Origin: JANXUC01 sp964619065
GTDB taxonomy: Bacteria > Acidobacteriota > Terriglobia > Terriglobales > Acidobacteriaceae
Direction: 5' to 3'
DNA: 64,000 bases
Assembly (NCBI GenBank): GCA_964619065.1
Contig: CAZUCC010000011.1
Location: 23,824 to 87,823, forward strand
A program made the position numbers and the translations under genes. Below are positions 25,808-34,488 of the stretch, in pieces (positions within the stretch are counted from its first letter, which is position 1; each line of letters begins with the position of its first letter). Below the pieces are notes generated by a model that was given only the letters and a program-made list of their open reading frames with translations, ran no database searches and was not told the origin of the DNA.

Positions 25808-25820
25808 ATGTATAGGTCGC

Positions 25821-25837
25821 TAGCACAAATTAGCACA
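25821..25837. repeat. Candidate integrase arm sites, left end
   Basis: Two TAGCACA boxes at 25821-25827 and 25831-25837, ten bases apart. The same pair, 11 bases apart, is at 41516-41533 near the other end and in the same direction. Short direct repeats flanking the core are typical arm-type binding sites of tyrosine integrases. Confidence 0.5.
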
Positions 25838-25877
25838 AAATTGACCTCTTTCCTTTTCCCATTTGCAACCCTTCAGT

Positions 25878-26285
25878 CTACTTACTTGCACCCAGCGCAG
25901 CCGCACAAAGACCTAACGCGGCAATGCCCACCCAAAAATTCCGCGTGGCGGACCCGCTCTTGCCGGTGTATGCGCGGCTCACAAAGTCTTCGCAATTATC
26001 AAAGATCGTCCACCGTGCTCCGCCGCGTTGAACCTCAGACCAAGCCCTTTGAATGACAACCTCAGCTTCAGCGGGCGATTGTGGGACTCGGGTCCGCACC
26101 AACTTGCATTTCCCGCTTGTGAAGACGGATGGGTCAGTCTTAGCCGCACGCCCAATGCTGAGGGATTTGTGCAGCATCACTTGCCTACCCCGCTCGTAGG
26201 CGACAATCCCCTCATGCATTGTGCAAGGGTCTTTTACCACCGTTCCGCCCGGCAGTGGCCGGTTAAATTCATCTGTGAGAATCAT
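25878..26285 (-). CDS. LRAT/NlpC-like small membrane-anchored protein
   Basis: A 135-residue protein with the outline of the LRAT-type papain-like fold: PGGTVVKDPCTMHEGIVAY with His24 and, in circularly permuted order, FDNCEDFVSRAY with the likely catalytic Cys98. The last 20 residues (FWVGIAALGLCAAALGAS) form a membrane anchor. Relatives are acyltransferases or thiol hydrolases; in a mobile element the role may be membrane or cell-wall modification, but this is a guess. Start set at 26285, ten bases after GGAGG; a longer reading to 26438 adds an unlike N-terminus. It follows the small terminase gene. Confidence 0.6.
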   Translation of the reverse strand: MILTDEFNRPLPGGTVVKDPCTMHEGIVAYERGRQVMLHKSLSIGRAAKTDPSVFTSGKCKLVRTRVPQSPAEAEVVIQRAWSEVQRGGARWTIFDNCEDFVSRAYTGKSGSATRNFWVGIAALGLCAAALGASK

Positions 26286-26493
26286 TCTGAACAAGCCTCC
26301 ACATCTCAAGGCGAGATTAGCACCGCGCATGGGTGTAGGGGTAGGTCTCTGTTGGGTACCTAAGTGGCCACGCGCCTTTCTGCCAAAATTAGAAACGTTC
26401 CCGGCTAGGGTGATAGCCACTACCCCCTGTTTTTTCAACAGCGGGCATCCTGACGCGATTACGGGCCATCCTGGAGGGCCGAAATTGACCTTC

Positions 26494-26886
26494 CTACCCG
26501 TTGAGCACCTCTTCCAACGTCGGCCCTTCCCACTCGGGCGGAACTGCCACAGCCGTGCGAATCCCGAGCATGGCCAAGACCTTGATGTAGTCGCGCCGGA
26601 GGGCGTCCAGGCGCTTACTTGCCGGATGGGCTTGCACCGCGCCGGTCTTCTCGGAGGTGAGATACTCGCCTTCCCGCTTCACGGTGTCCCAAGCCTTGGC
26701 GATATCCGCCGCGATGGTGGCCGCGAGTGACAACAGGGTGCGGTGGGCGGAGCTGACTTCAATGTGGGCGCTGTCCAGCTCGCCGGTTAGCCGGTCCCAT
26801 TCCAGGGCGGCACGGTCGGACAAGTTGTTTGGTTTAAGGGGCTTACCGGGCTTCAAATTCGGGTCTTTTCTGACGGTTCGTGGCAT
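26494..26886 (-). CDS. P27-family phage terminase small subunit
   Basis: A 130-residue DNA-binding packaging subunit. The P27-type N-terminus KPGKPLKPNNLSDRAALEWDR and the middle helix-rich LLSLAATIAADIAKAWDTV match the family; the C-terminus is proline-rich. It would recognise the element's pac or cos site and hand DNA to a large terminase. No large subunit follows it, as it would in a full phage; the next gene is the LRAT-like protein. Satellites use their own small subunit to redirect a helper's packaging machine. Start behind AGGAGAT. Confidence 0.8.
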   Translation of the reverse strand: MPRTVRKDPNLKPGKPLKPNNLSDRAALEWDRLTGELDSAHIEVSSAHRTLLSLAATIAADIAKAWDTVKREGEYLTSEKTGAVQAHPASKRLDALRRDYIKVLAMLGIRTAVAVPPEWEGPTLEEVLNG

Positions 26887-27022
26887 AACATCTCCTGTAG
26901 AATCAATAACTTAAAACCAAATCTATCCAAGTCTATGTAAAAAAAAGGGTGATGCGGGTCTTTTTAGCTTTGGCCCTCAAGATTTTCGGGTACTACCCTC
27001 TGCCGCTCGGACCGGGCTAAAG

Positions 27023-27152
27023 TGTCACCATTTGCACCATGTCACCAGGGGGTCCCTATGCCCCTGTTTTCCCTATCCGTAATAGAATCATATAGATAGA
27101 TAGATAAATAGGAAGCTACTTACGTACATAGGCACGGGGTGGTGACATGGTG
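27023..27152. other. Repeat-rich AT-rich region, candidate replication origin or operator
   Basis: TGTCACCA occurs at 27023-27030 and 27040-27047 (17 bases apart) and inverted at 27140-27147. The last two lie in a perfect 12-bp inverted repeat, CACCATGTCACC (27035-27046) and GGTGACATGGTG (27141-27152). Between them is an AT-rich run with TAGA tandem repeats (27092-27110). It sits between the primase-polymerase and terminase genes, a common place for a phage or satellite origin. It may equally be a regulatory site for the terminase transcript. Confidence 0.5.
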
Positions 27153-27159
27153 CCGGGCT

Positions 27160-29238
27160 TTAGTCCCCGGCTAGGTATAGCGTCCCGTCCTCCTTCCGCC
27201 CAACACGCCGGTCCTTAATCAGCCCATCCAGCGCCCGGCTCCAGGCATCGGTACCGTACCGGTAGGAGTGCGTACCCCTTTGGAGTTCGCGCTTAGCCTG
27301 AGGGCCTTTCATGTCAAGCGCCCTTACGATCTTCGCTTGAATGCGAGCGCACTGACTCTCGGCTGCAGCAACGCGGTAGAACTCGTGACTGCTCACCTGA
27401 TACTGACCAAGGCGTATGGCATCCTCAGCAATCTTGGCGGTAATGGTTTCCTCACGCCTCAGCCATGCCAACAGCAACGCGCTTCTCAAAACGTGAACGT
27501 TGAGACGCTCGCTGCCTTCCGGCAACGTACTGACCCAATCATCAATCACACCGTCGGCACCCCGCGCTGGCAGGATCGTTGTCTTCGTATTGGCCAAGAG
27601 ACACACACGGGGCAAAAACGACGCCTGCAAAGCTGTGAAATCCGGCACACCCATGCGTCCAACGTTTTCAAAACCACCTTCGCTGCCGATGAGGTTTAGC
27701 CGGGACATCAAACCGCCGCCCACGGCGTCACCGCGACTGAGCAGGTCTGACCAATCGTCCGGCGTCACTCCGCACAACAGCGAGAACAGCATTTCCCCGT
27801 ACTGTGCTTCACGGGTGCCAGTAGCCGTCCCGTTGAACGTCACGTCATCCCACAACTGGCAAATAACGCCTTCCATTCCGCTGCCCACGCCGCCCTCGAT
27901 GAACAACGTGCTCAGGAAGGTTTTCATTTCCTCATGAACCGAGAGGATACGCGGCAACGTGTTACCCCAAGCTATGTGCGGTGATGTCTTGACCGTCTTT
28001 TCCGTGTCCTTGCATAGCCGGGCCATTCCGGGCACGCTGGACGCGGCAGTGTTCCAAGCGCCGATTCCTTGCGGCTTCCAAATAAAATCGCGTTCGCCTG
28101 ACAGCAATCCCGGCGAAGTCGAGAGTCCTTCCCACCGCGTATTGAAGAACTTCACCGCCCGCCGAATCGCCGTACCCTTGCCCTTGCCTTTGGGCGCGAT
28201 GATGATTGTGTATGTGCGCGGAACCCCGCCCTCCACGGGGCACGAAATTCTGTCCCCCATCACCGCCCCGAGCACACAACGGAACGACTCGGCAAATAAC
28301 TTGCGTGGAATGTTGTTGTCATGGGCGCACAGCTTAGCGAACTCGCCAACCACCGTGCCTTCCCACACTTCGATTGGATACTCCGGGCGGTTGGACTCGC
28401 GCTGTGGTGCAATCTCAGGCGCGGTCTGGGTCCGTCCAAGCACCACCACCGGGTCCGGCTCTGGCACGGGAAATTTCGCACAGTTCTCGGCTGTCCGTTC
28501 CAACCTCTCATATTCCACCGGGTCCGCTATGATATCCGCGTTCTCGTTAAGTTCAATCATCCGGGCGAGAATGGCATCCTTACCGCACCCAAGGTTGCGC
28601 ATCGCGCCTGTCTGCTCAAGTAGGAACCCGGTGCGGTTCTCACCATCATGGACGGGAAGATTCCATGCTGTCTTCCGCACCTTGGAATTGTTTGATGTGG
28701 CGGCCACGGGTTTGCGTAGACGGCGGATCACGTCCGGCGTATCAGCAAAGATGCCGAGCTTCCCGGCTACCGCTTCATACGGCGCACCGGGCTTGTCATG
28801 TTTTTGCCCGTGCAAGGCTTCGCTGCCTGCTGCCAACACATAACCGCCAAGGCTCTTGACCTGCCCGCTGCACCCGTCAAGTTCCCAAATGCCCACATCC
28901 CGCATCGCGCCCCGGAAGTACATATGCACCTTGAATTCCGGGCGGCTGCCACTTCGGACGGTGTACGTTTCTGGAATTCCATTTCGATCACGCCATGCAA
29001 TGAAGGAATCCATGTCGGTGAGTCCGTGGTCAATGTCTAATACGGCCACATCACTGACGCCCGGCGCGAACCCCGGATTGGCTCCAGGAAACTTCTCCCA
29101 CCATGTGCGGATGTGTTCGAGGTCTGTACTGGCATCGTGGAATCCATGCGCCGTTAACGTGCTCTTGTCCCGTGCTACCGGAAAAATGTACAAGCCGAGT
29201 GATGCGTGTTGCAGCGCGATGTCCAGGAAGGAACTCAT
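27160..29238 (-). CDS. Primase-polymerase with C-terminal DUF3987/helicase-like region
   Basis: A 692-residue replication protein. The N-terminal 200 residues are a bifunctional primase-polymerase domain: GLYIFPVARDKSTLTAHGFHDAS, AVLDIDHG with the metal-binding Asp pair, VHMYFRG, and SLGGYVLAAGS. The rest resembles DUF3987/phage helicase proteins, with a P-loop-like APKGKGKGTAIRR near 350-362 and a winged-helix-like end. It would prime and drive copying of the excised element. The start at 29238 shares ATGA with the small zinc-ribbon gene upstream; a longer frame to 29352 is over that gene. The candidate origin follows its stop. Confidence 0.85.
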   Translation of the reverse strand: MSSFLDIALQHASLGLYIFPVARDKSTLTAHGFHDASTDLEHIRTWWEKFPGANPGFAPGVSDVAVLDIDHGLTDMDSFIAWRDRNGIPETYTVRSGSRPEFKVHMYFRGAMRDVGIWELDGCSGQVKSLGGYVLAAGSEALHGQKHDKPGAPYEAVAGKLGIFADTPDVIRRLRKPVAATSNNSKVRKTAWNLPVHDGENRTGFLLEQTGAMRNLGCGKDAILARMIELNENADIIADPVEYERLERTAENCAKFPVPEPDPVVVLGRTQTAPEIAPQRESNRPEYPIEVWEGTVVGEFAKLCAHDNNIPRKLFAESFRCVLGAVMGDRISCPVEGGVPRTYTIIIAPKGKGKGTAIRRAVKFFNTRWEGLSTSPGLLSGERDFIWKPQGIGAWNTAASSVPGMARLCKDTEKTVKTSPHIAWGNTLPRILSVHEEMKTFLSTLFIEGGVGSGMEGVICQLWDDVTFNGTATGTREAQYGEMLFSLLCGVTPDDWSDLLSRGDAVGGGLMSRLNLIGSEGGFENVGRMGVPDFTALQASFLPRVCLLANTKTTILPARGADGVIDDWVSTLPEGSERLNVHVLRSALLLAWLRREETITAKIAEDAIRLGQYQVSSHEFYRVAAAESQCARIQAKIVRALDMKGPQAKRELQRGTHSYRYGTDAWSRALDGLIKDRRVGRKEDGTLYLAGD

Positions 29239-29411
29239 GCCACAATCCTTGGCCGTAAAAGAGTGCGGGCGTGTTCCAGGGAACACCACAGGCAGAAGCG
29301 CTGACCTTTGATGACCACCGGAGCGTTCCCGTTTTGGCGGCATGAGGCGCACACCGCCGCGTCATCGGAAACCTTAAACTTGCTGAAGTCTGATGCCGTT
29401 ATGTTTTCCAT
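29235..29411 (-). CDS. Small zinc-ribbon protein upstream of the primase
   Basis: A 58-residue protein too small for routine gene lists. It has two Cys pairs, CASC (residues 21-24) and CLWC (40-43), with RQNGNAPVVIKGQRF between them, a compact zinc ribbon like those of phage replication or transcription accessory proteins. A strong AAAGGAGACCCA ribosome site precedes its ATG at 29411 and its stop overlaps the primase start as ATGA, which indicates translational coupling. Function unknown; a replication cofactor is the natural guess. Confidence 0.75.
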   Translation of the reverse strand: MENITASDFSKFKVSDDAAVCASCRQNGNAPVVIKGQRFCLWCSLEHARTLLRPRIVA

Positions 29412-29421
29412 TGGGTCTCCT

Positions 29422-31566
29422 TTACCTGTTCATCTTTCTAAGATGGTTGTTAAAGTGTTGGGCCAAAGTATCCGAGTGCTTGTCAAGGACGCGGGACATA
29501 CCCTCTGAATCCAGCGCATGGACAGTCGGTGAGCTGTGAATGTGGACGTGTGTGTCCCCGCTCTTGGAGTTGCCGGTTGCGTGACTCAAGTTCTCCACCA
29601 TCTTCTTGGGCAACACGGCCTCACCCGGCGTCAGCATCGCATGGACGTTGTCTTGGTTCCCAATGCCGGGCACGATACCGCCCTTTTCAAACGCCATGAC
29701 GGAGGCAAACGCCATTGCCCCGAGTGCCGGAGCCATCACAAGGTTGACGGGAAAGGGAAACTCCATACCCGCGTTGAACGCCTTGCGTGCAGCCTTTGCC
29801 GCATCATGCGGTTTAGTCATGTCATCGGCAAGGATGGACTTGAGCGCGTTCTGTATCGTGCCCGCCGCCACTTGGTCCCCTAGGCTCAACATAGCCTTGG
29901 AAAAGGATTGTTGGCGCATGATTGTGCTTGTGAGACTGCCCGCTATGGCATCATCCCTTCGCTTAGCAGCGGACAAGAGCCGGGCGTTGGTAGCTTCCTC
30001 AGCCTGCATCTTGATTTGCGCAATCTTGTTGGCGTGCGCTTTGGCTAGTTCTAGTTCCCGGTCATTGAGGGCCTTCAGTTTGTTGTCATAGTCACCCTTG
30101 CTCTTGTCCAGGCTTGACCCCTCTTTTTCAAGAGCCTGCTTCTTAGCGGCATATTCCGCATCGGCTGACTGCACGGCGAACGCAAGACGCTGCTGTTCCG
30201 AATTCCGCATTGCAGACAAGGTGAGTTGGTCTTTGTCACGCTGTGCCGCAACGGACAGCTCACCCATCTTGAGCGCGTGCTCGGCGGCTTCCTTGCCCGC
30301 CTCTGCTTTGAGTTTGTCTTCCTCATCTGCCATCTGTCTGACAAGACTAACCCGCGTTGTGAGCAGGCCCTTATAGAAGCCGGTCTCTTGTAGACCCTTG
30401 GCCTCTTCCTCTTTGATGGCCGCGTCAATAGCGTGAAGCCGCTCCTGTGACCCCGTTTCCGTTGCCTCTATCTTGGCCTTTTCATTTTCCTGAAGCGCGG
30501 ACACAGCGGCTTTGTAGTTCTCTTCCCACTGCTTTTGCTCCACGTCAAGGGCTTGCTTCTGTGCCTCCGCCTGTATGCGCCACGCCTTGTCTTGGTCCGC
30601 TCCAATCTTGTTGTCCGTGGTCTGCACGGCGTTGGTCTTCTCAAGACCCTTGAGTGAGTTGACCCTTTGCTGTACCTGGACTTGGGCCTCAAGTGCCTGC
30701 ACCAATATCTTTTGGGAGGCTATGGCCTTTTCATCATAGGTGGTGCCCGCTTTCTGCACGGCGATGCGGGCCTCCACATTTGCCTTGTAGCCGGGGTCTT
30801 GGTATGTCCGGTAGGTGGAGGCTTCCTTCTGAAGCGCAAGGATTTGCCGCTCACGGGCAATCTTTTGGTCTAGCAGCTCCGTGGCTTCCGTGTTCTTGCC
30901 TTGGGCCAAAAGGGAGTCATATTCGGCGCGGAACTTCTCCAGGGAGGACTTGGCCCCGGCTGACCCGGAGTCGAATTGGTACCAAGAGGTTTTGAGCTGC
31001 TCAAAGACGATATCGGCGGCCTTGCTGACCACGCCGAAAGACTGCACCAACTCCGCCATGCTCTGCCGGTCAATGAGTTCAAGCTGCTTGTGCAGCGCAC
31101 CAAGGTGGTTGTTATTCAGCTCATCGGCTTTGATGCCCGCCGTGAGCAACTTCTCATCCAGGCTGTTAAGGGCGTTTGCCGCCGCCGTACCAAAGGTGAC
31201 CTGAGATTCTGTCAGCTTCTCCCCGGCCTCACGCAACTTAGCTAGGTGCTCAAGCAAGAGGGTGGCTCCCACGATGATGGCTAAGAACGGGAAGGCGGCC
31301 TCCATTGCGGCACTGACCGGACCCAAGCTAGATATGAAGCTGACCAAGGCGCGGGGCATCTTGACCCCAAACTCTTCACCGAGCAGCATCACACCATGAC
31401 GGGCTTCGGTCATGTTGTAAGACACGCCATCGCTCATACCTTCCGCGCCTTGCTTGATGTCGGTGAAGGCGTTGCGGGCGGACCGGGCCGCGTCACTCAG
31501 TCCAGATTGAAAGGTGGCTGTCTTTGTCTGAAGATCAACGGAGAGGGACCAAACAGGTTGGCTCAT
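29422..31566 (-). CDS. Phage tail tape-measure protein
   Basis: A 714-residue protein, short for the family. It has an N-terminal tape-measure start (QTKTATFQSGLSDAARSARNAF), a hydrophobic segment near 88-110 (FPFLAIIVGATLLL), long coiled-coil heptads rich in Ala, Glu, Lys and Gln through 120-560, then a glycine-rich membrane-like region (PFPVNLVMAPALGAMAFASV) and GGIVPGIGNQDNVHAMLTPGE, the typical tail end. It sets the length of a phage tail. The ATG overlaps the stop of the gp10-type gene. No other tail gene (major tail, baseplate, fibre) is in the element. Confidence 0.85.
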   Translation of the reverse strand: MSQPVWSLSVDLQTKTATFQSGLSDAARSARNAFTDIKQGAEGMSDGVSYNMTEARHGVMLLGEEFGVKMPRALVSFISSLGPVSAAMEAAFPFLAIIVGATLLLEHLAKLREAGEKLTESQVTFGTAAANALNSLDEKLLTAGIKADELNNNHLGALHKQLELIDRQSMAELVQSFGVVSKAADIVFEQLKTSWYQFDSGSAGAKSSLEKFRAEYDSLLAQGKNTEATELLDQKIARERQILALQKEASTYRTYQDPGYKANVEARIAVQKAGTTYDEKAIASQKILVQALEAQVQVQQRVNSLKGLEKTNAVQTTDNKIGADQDKAWRIQAEAQKQALDVEQKQWEENYKAAVSALQENEKAKIEATETGSQERLHAIDAAIKEEEAKGLQETGFYKGLLTTRVSLVRQMADEEDKLKAEAGKEAAEHALKMGELSVAAQRDKDQLTLSAMRNSEQQRLAFAVQSADAEYAAKKQALEKEGSSLDKSKGDYDNKLKALNDRELELAKAHANKIAQIKMQAEEATNARLLSAAKRRDDAIAGSLTSTIMRQQSFSKAMLSLGDQVAAGTIQNALKSILADDMTKPHDAAKAARKAFNAGMEFPFPVNLVMAPALGAMAFASVMAFEKGGIVPGIGNQDNVHAMLTPGEAVLPKKMVENLSHATGNSKSGDTHVHIHSSPTVHALDSEGMSRVLDKHSDTLAQHFNNHLRKMNR

Positions 31567-31961
31567 TTCTTCATGTCCTGTAGCCCATCGGTGAGGGCCT
31601 GAAAGTATGTCTCTAACACTTGGTCCTGCACTGCTCGGGCCGAGTTCTCAAGCCAATGCAATGCCGGTATGTGCTGTGTTCCAAACTCTTGAAACATTCC
31701 ATAGAAAGCCCGCGAGCTAGGACCAACCCGAACGGTGAGCGCGCCGTCACTGGTTACAGTTTGGCGGTGCTCTTCCAACTCCAGGTTGCCGGTCAATTTC
31801 GGGGCAAACTGCTTGGCGGAATCCAAGAGTGGTTTTGTGGCCTTGAACTCCACCGAGCGCAAGAACTTCTTTACCGCCCGCTTCGCGCCGTTGGTAAAAG
31901 CTTCCTCCAGCTCATCCAAGCCCTCAATCTTGGTCACGATGGTTACGTCCAGGTCTGCCAC
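31563..31961 (-). CDS. HK97 gp10-family tail completion protein
   Basis: A 132-residue head-tail joining or tail terminator protein. Diagnostic stretches are IEGLDELEEAF, LDSAKQFAPKLTGNL and AFYGMFQEFGTQHIPALHWL. It caps or connects the tail in HK97-type siphophages. It starts at GTG behind GAGGTGACACC and shares ATGA with the tape-measure gene, so these two are coupled. Gene products usually found between capsid and gp10 (connector, head closure) are absent; that place holds the 248-base non-coding gap. Confidence 0.8.
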   Translation of the reverse strand: MADLDVTIVTKIEGLDELEEAFTNGAKRAVKKFLRSVEFKATKPLLDSAKQFAPKLTGNLELEEHRQTVTSDGALTVRVGPSSRAFYGMFQEFGTQHIPALHWLENSARAVQDQVLETYFQALTDGLQDMKK

Positions 31962-32209
31962 GGTGTCACCTCAAAGTGAAATGCGAGCCGGTGGATCACC
32001 CCCGTAACCACCGGCCCAACTAATCCCGGAATCCCACCCAAGGCGGTAAACCTTCGGCTGGAGCACCTAGTGAGCTGTCCGGGGCAGGGAAAAGTTGCTC
32101 CATATCTTTCCCGGAACCCTGCCCACGATTTACCGGACCCACGCAATGGGTCTTTGGGGCATCGTGCAGGCCGTCCGGGGCGGGGACGTGAACGCCCCAA
32201 AGGTTGTAG
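31962..32209. other. Non-coding gap between capsid and tail genes with repeats
   Basis: I see no credible gene. Right after the capsid stop is a 9-bp inverted repeat, CTTTGGGGC (32152-32160) and GCCCCAAAG (32194-32202). GTCCGGGGCAGGGA and GTCCGGGGCGGGGA form an imperfect direct repeat (about 32078 and 32173). This may be a transcript-processing or attenuating site that separates capsid from tail expression, or the scar of lost connector genes. Confidence 0.45.
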
Positions 32210-33403
32210 TTAGCTAGCGGCAATGTTGTACGACTGGATTGCCTCCGAACGCCGTACGCGCCCATCGGTGCGCCGATAAATGAGAATCGCAATCTGCCCG
32301 GCAAACGCTAAGGCAGCATCTTGGTCAATAACCTTTGCACTCACAGCGGACCCGCCACGGTCTCCGATGATGTACCCGGCCTGGAAATTGCCAAACAGGA
32401 TTGGCGTATTGCCACGGACGGCAGTGGGCATGACGGAACTGTACTCAACGGGGTAGCCGTGGAGGTAATCCTGACTGCCCACACGGGAAAACACCGGCTC
32501 ATACAGGCCGCTTTGCACTTGGGCCTTGCGGAGGACGATGGAGGTTGCCCGCTGCATCAAGAACGCAGCACCGTTGTGGTAGGTCTCTTTTAGGGTGGCG
32601 AGCAAGTCCAGCGTCCCGGAAATGGAAACCAGATTGCCCAAGCCGTCCGGCTCTTGAGTGGTTCCCGCGCCAACGTTGCCAATGAGTCCTTGCGCTTCTC
32701 CGAAACCCGAACCTGAAATAAACTTGGACTCTTCCAGTTCAAGAATGGCCCGTTCTGCATCACCCATAACGAAAGCCTGAAAGAGCTTCGCGTCCTGGGC
32801 AATTTCGATTGAGGCCGTTTGCTCAACCCACTCCATGAAAGCGGAAAGGGTAAACTGGCTAAGTGTTGTGCTGACGGGGGAGGCCGCCGACGTTTCCGAC
32901 TTGATGGCCGCCGCGCCACGGGTGATGCCTGCCGGTACCCGGATATCGGATACGGTCTCGATAACTTGCGCCAAACGGCGAACCGCCGAGTCTTGCGGGG
33001 CAAGCGGCACGATACGGTCATCCGCGACCACAGAAGGTACCGCGTATCCACCAGCCGTGTTTGAACCTTCCGACAACGCAGCGGTGATGGTGCTTGTTGG
33101 TGTAAGGAATTCCTTGTGGAACGCCTGCAAATAGTCAGCACTGAGCGTCTTGGGCATCAGGCGTTCTTTGCCGATTTCCGGGGTGAATGCGAAACGTGAT
33201 GCTTCGGAACGCATGGTTTTCAGAGACTCAATGGTTTTGATACGGATATTGAGCGCGTTGACCTCTGCCATCGCGGCGCTGTAGTTGCTGTTTTCGGTGG
33301 TGGACAGTTGGCGTCTAGCGCGTTCGGCGGTTGAAATGATGGACTCCGCTTTCGCTAACGCGGTTTCGCGTTGCTCCTGCAATGTAACTAGAACTGTGGA
33401 CAT
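32210..33403 (-). CDS. HK97-type phage major capsid protein
   Basis: A 397-residue capsid protein. The N-terminal 60-100 residues are a helical scaffold-like delta domain (QEQRETALAKAESIISTAER), then the HK97 fold with TAGGYAVPSVVADDRI, SASIEIAQDAKL-type spine helix (EQTASIEIAQDAKLF), SGSGFGEAQGLIG, and a C-terminal YIIGDRGG strand. The N-terminal domain would be cut by the protease gene just upstream. Start at 33403, behind AAGGAGCGAAG, since the upstream in-frame ATG lies in the gap after the protease gene. It shows the element can build its own shell. Confidence 0.9.
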   Translation of the reverse strand: MSTVLVTLQEQRETALAKAESIISTAERARRQLSTTENSNYSAAMAEVNALNIRIKTIESLKTMRSEASRFAFTPEIGKERLMPKTLSADYLQAFHKEFLTPTSTITAALSEGSNTAGGYAVPSVVADDRIVPLAPQDSAVRRLAQVIETVSDIRVPAGITRGAAAIKSETSAASPVSTTLSQFTLSAFMEWVEQTASIEIAQDAKLFQAFVMGDAERAILELEESKFISGSGFGEAQGLIGNVGAGTTQEPDGLGNLVSISGTLDLLATLKETYHNGAAFLMQRATSIVLRKAQVQSGLYEPVFSRVGSQDYLHGYPVEYSSVMPTAVRGNTPILFGNFQAGYIIGDRGGSAVSAKVIDQDAALAFAGQIAILIYRRTDGRVRRSEAIQSYNIAAS

Positions 33404-33479
33404 AACTTCGCTCCTTAGGAAGTGTTTTGGGTTTCTCAAAATGTGGGTGCTACAACTTCAGGTCACTACAATCGGGTTG

Positions 33480-34391
33480 TTAGAATCGTCGGTTACGTTG
33501 CACCTCCACGTTGAGGCGTGCCCGTAGTTCTTGCAGCCCTGGAGCAGCGGTGGGAAGTACCGGCGTTGATGTGCTTTCGCCATCCCGAGTGACGATGGAG
33601 CGGTAAAACGCCCGTGGTGCTTGCACAGCATCGGCAAGCCCGTGCCTCAGGGCCTCTTTTGCGGAGAACATGCGCCCTTCCCCGAACTTACCTAGACGCA
33701 TCTCGCGTGAGGCGCGGAGTCCCCGGCCCTTTGATAGCGCGTTCACAAATTGGCTGTGGACTTCGTCCAATCGGTCCTGCATGTCGGCTTTGGCTTCGTC
33801 GGTCAACGGCTTAAAGGGTGACCATTCCATCTTGAAGGCACCCGCTGATATTTCCGTGGGCGTAACACCCGCCTTGTCCAGCATCTTGCTGATGTCCATG
33901 TGCAACATGCGGACGCCCACCGAGCCAACTTCCGCGCTCGGGGCGAGCGTGATATCCGTGGCTTGACTCGTGAGCCAAAAGGCGGCGGAGGCACTGGTAC
34001 CTTCCACAACCGCGTGGAGCGGCTTGGCCCGCGCAACTTGACTGAGTACCGCCGCCGTCTCCGGCAGGCCGCTCACCTCACCGCCCGGCGAATCCACCGC
34101 GAGCACGATGCGCTTGACTGCCGGGTCTGCCGCCGCTTGTTCGACTGCATCGGAAATCCAGGGGTAGGTTGTCCCGGCCCACGGTGCGTCTTTGGTCAGG
34201 ACGCCATTGACCGGGATAACCGAAACCTTGTTGGCTCGGCTATCGCCTAGGGCAGTAGGCTTCAGGAGCGCGTACTTCTGGTCTGCAAAAAACCGACCGC
34301 TGGACATTTCCCCGAGCAGCGTAACGAAGCTGTCCGGCGTGATGGCCCATAGGGGTCCCCGAGTTATTAGCGTCAAGCGGTTCGTGTCCAT
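33480..34391 (-). CDS. S49-family (SppA-like) prohead protease
   Basis: A 303-residue serine peptidase with ClpP/SppA fold. The oxyanion block is VDSPGGEVSG (residues 99-108), the likely nucleophile Ser135 is in GTSASAAFWL, and the general base Lys187 in AGAFKMEWSPF, the Ser-Lys dyad of SppA. S49 proteins next to HK97-type capsid genes act as prohead maturation proteases that remove the capsid delta domain. The start follows CGGAG. A capsid gene follows after 76 bases, as usual; a portal gene would be expected just upstream but is missing. Confidence 0.87.
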   Translation of the reverse strand: MDTNRLTLITRGPLWAITPDSFVTLLGEMSSGRFFADQKYALLKPTALGDSRANKVSVIPVNGVLTKDAPWAGTTYPWISDAVEQAAADPAVKRIVLAVDSPGGEVSGLPETAAVLSQVARAKPLHAVVEGTSASAAFWLTSQATDITLAPSAEVGSVGVRMLHMDISKMLDKAGVTPTEISAGAFKMEWSPFKPLTDEAKADMQDRLDEVHSQFVNALSKGRGLRASREMRLGKFGEGRMFSAKEALRHGLADAVQAPRAFYRSIVTRDGESTSTPVLPTAAPGLQELRARLNVEVQRNRRF

Positions 34392-34488
34392 AGTTGCTCC
34401 GTTTCATTTCTTGTTGGGGCGGCAGGGAAAGGATTAAGCCCGCCGCCCCGTTGCCACTGTGGACGCCAGTCCACTAGGGCAAGCTCGG

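Noticed and set aside
27959..28843. A 294-codon frame on the plus strand
   Set aside because: It is antisense to the primase-polymerase, which has clear domains; no family likeness.
31943..32200. Small minus-strand frame in the capsid-tail gap
   Set aside because: No ribosome site, Arg/Pro-rich composition typical of a high-GC chance frame, and it overlaps the gp10 start.
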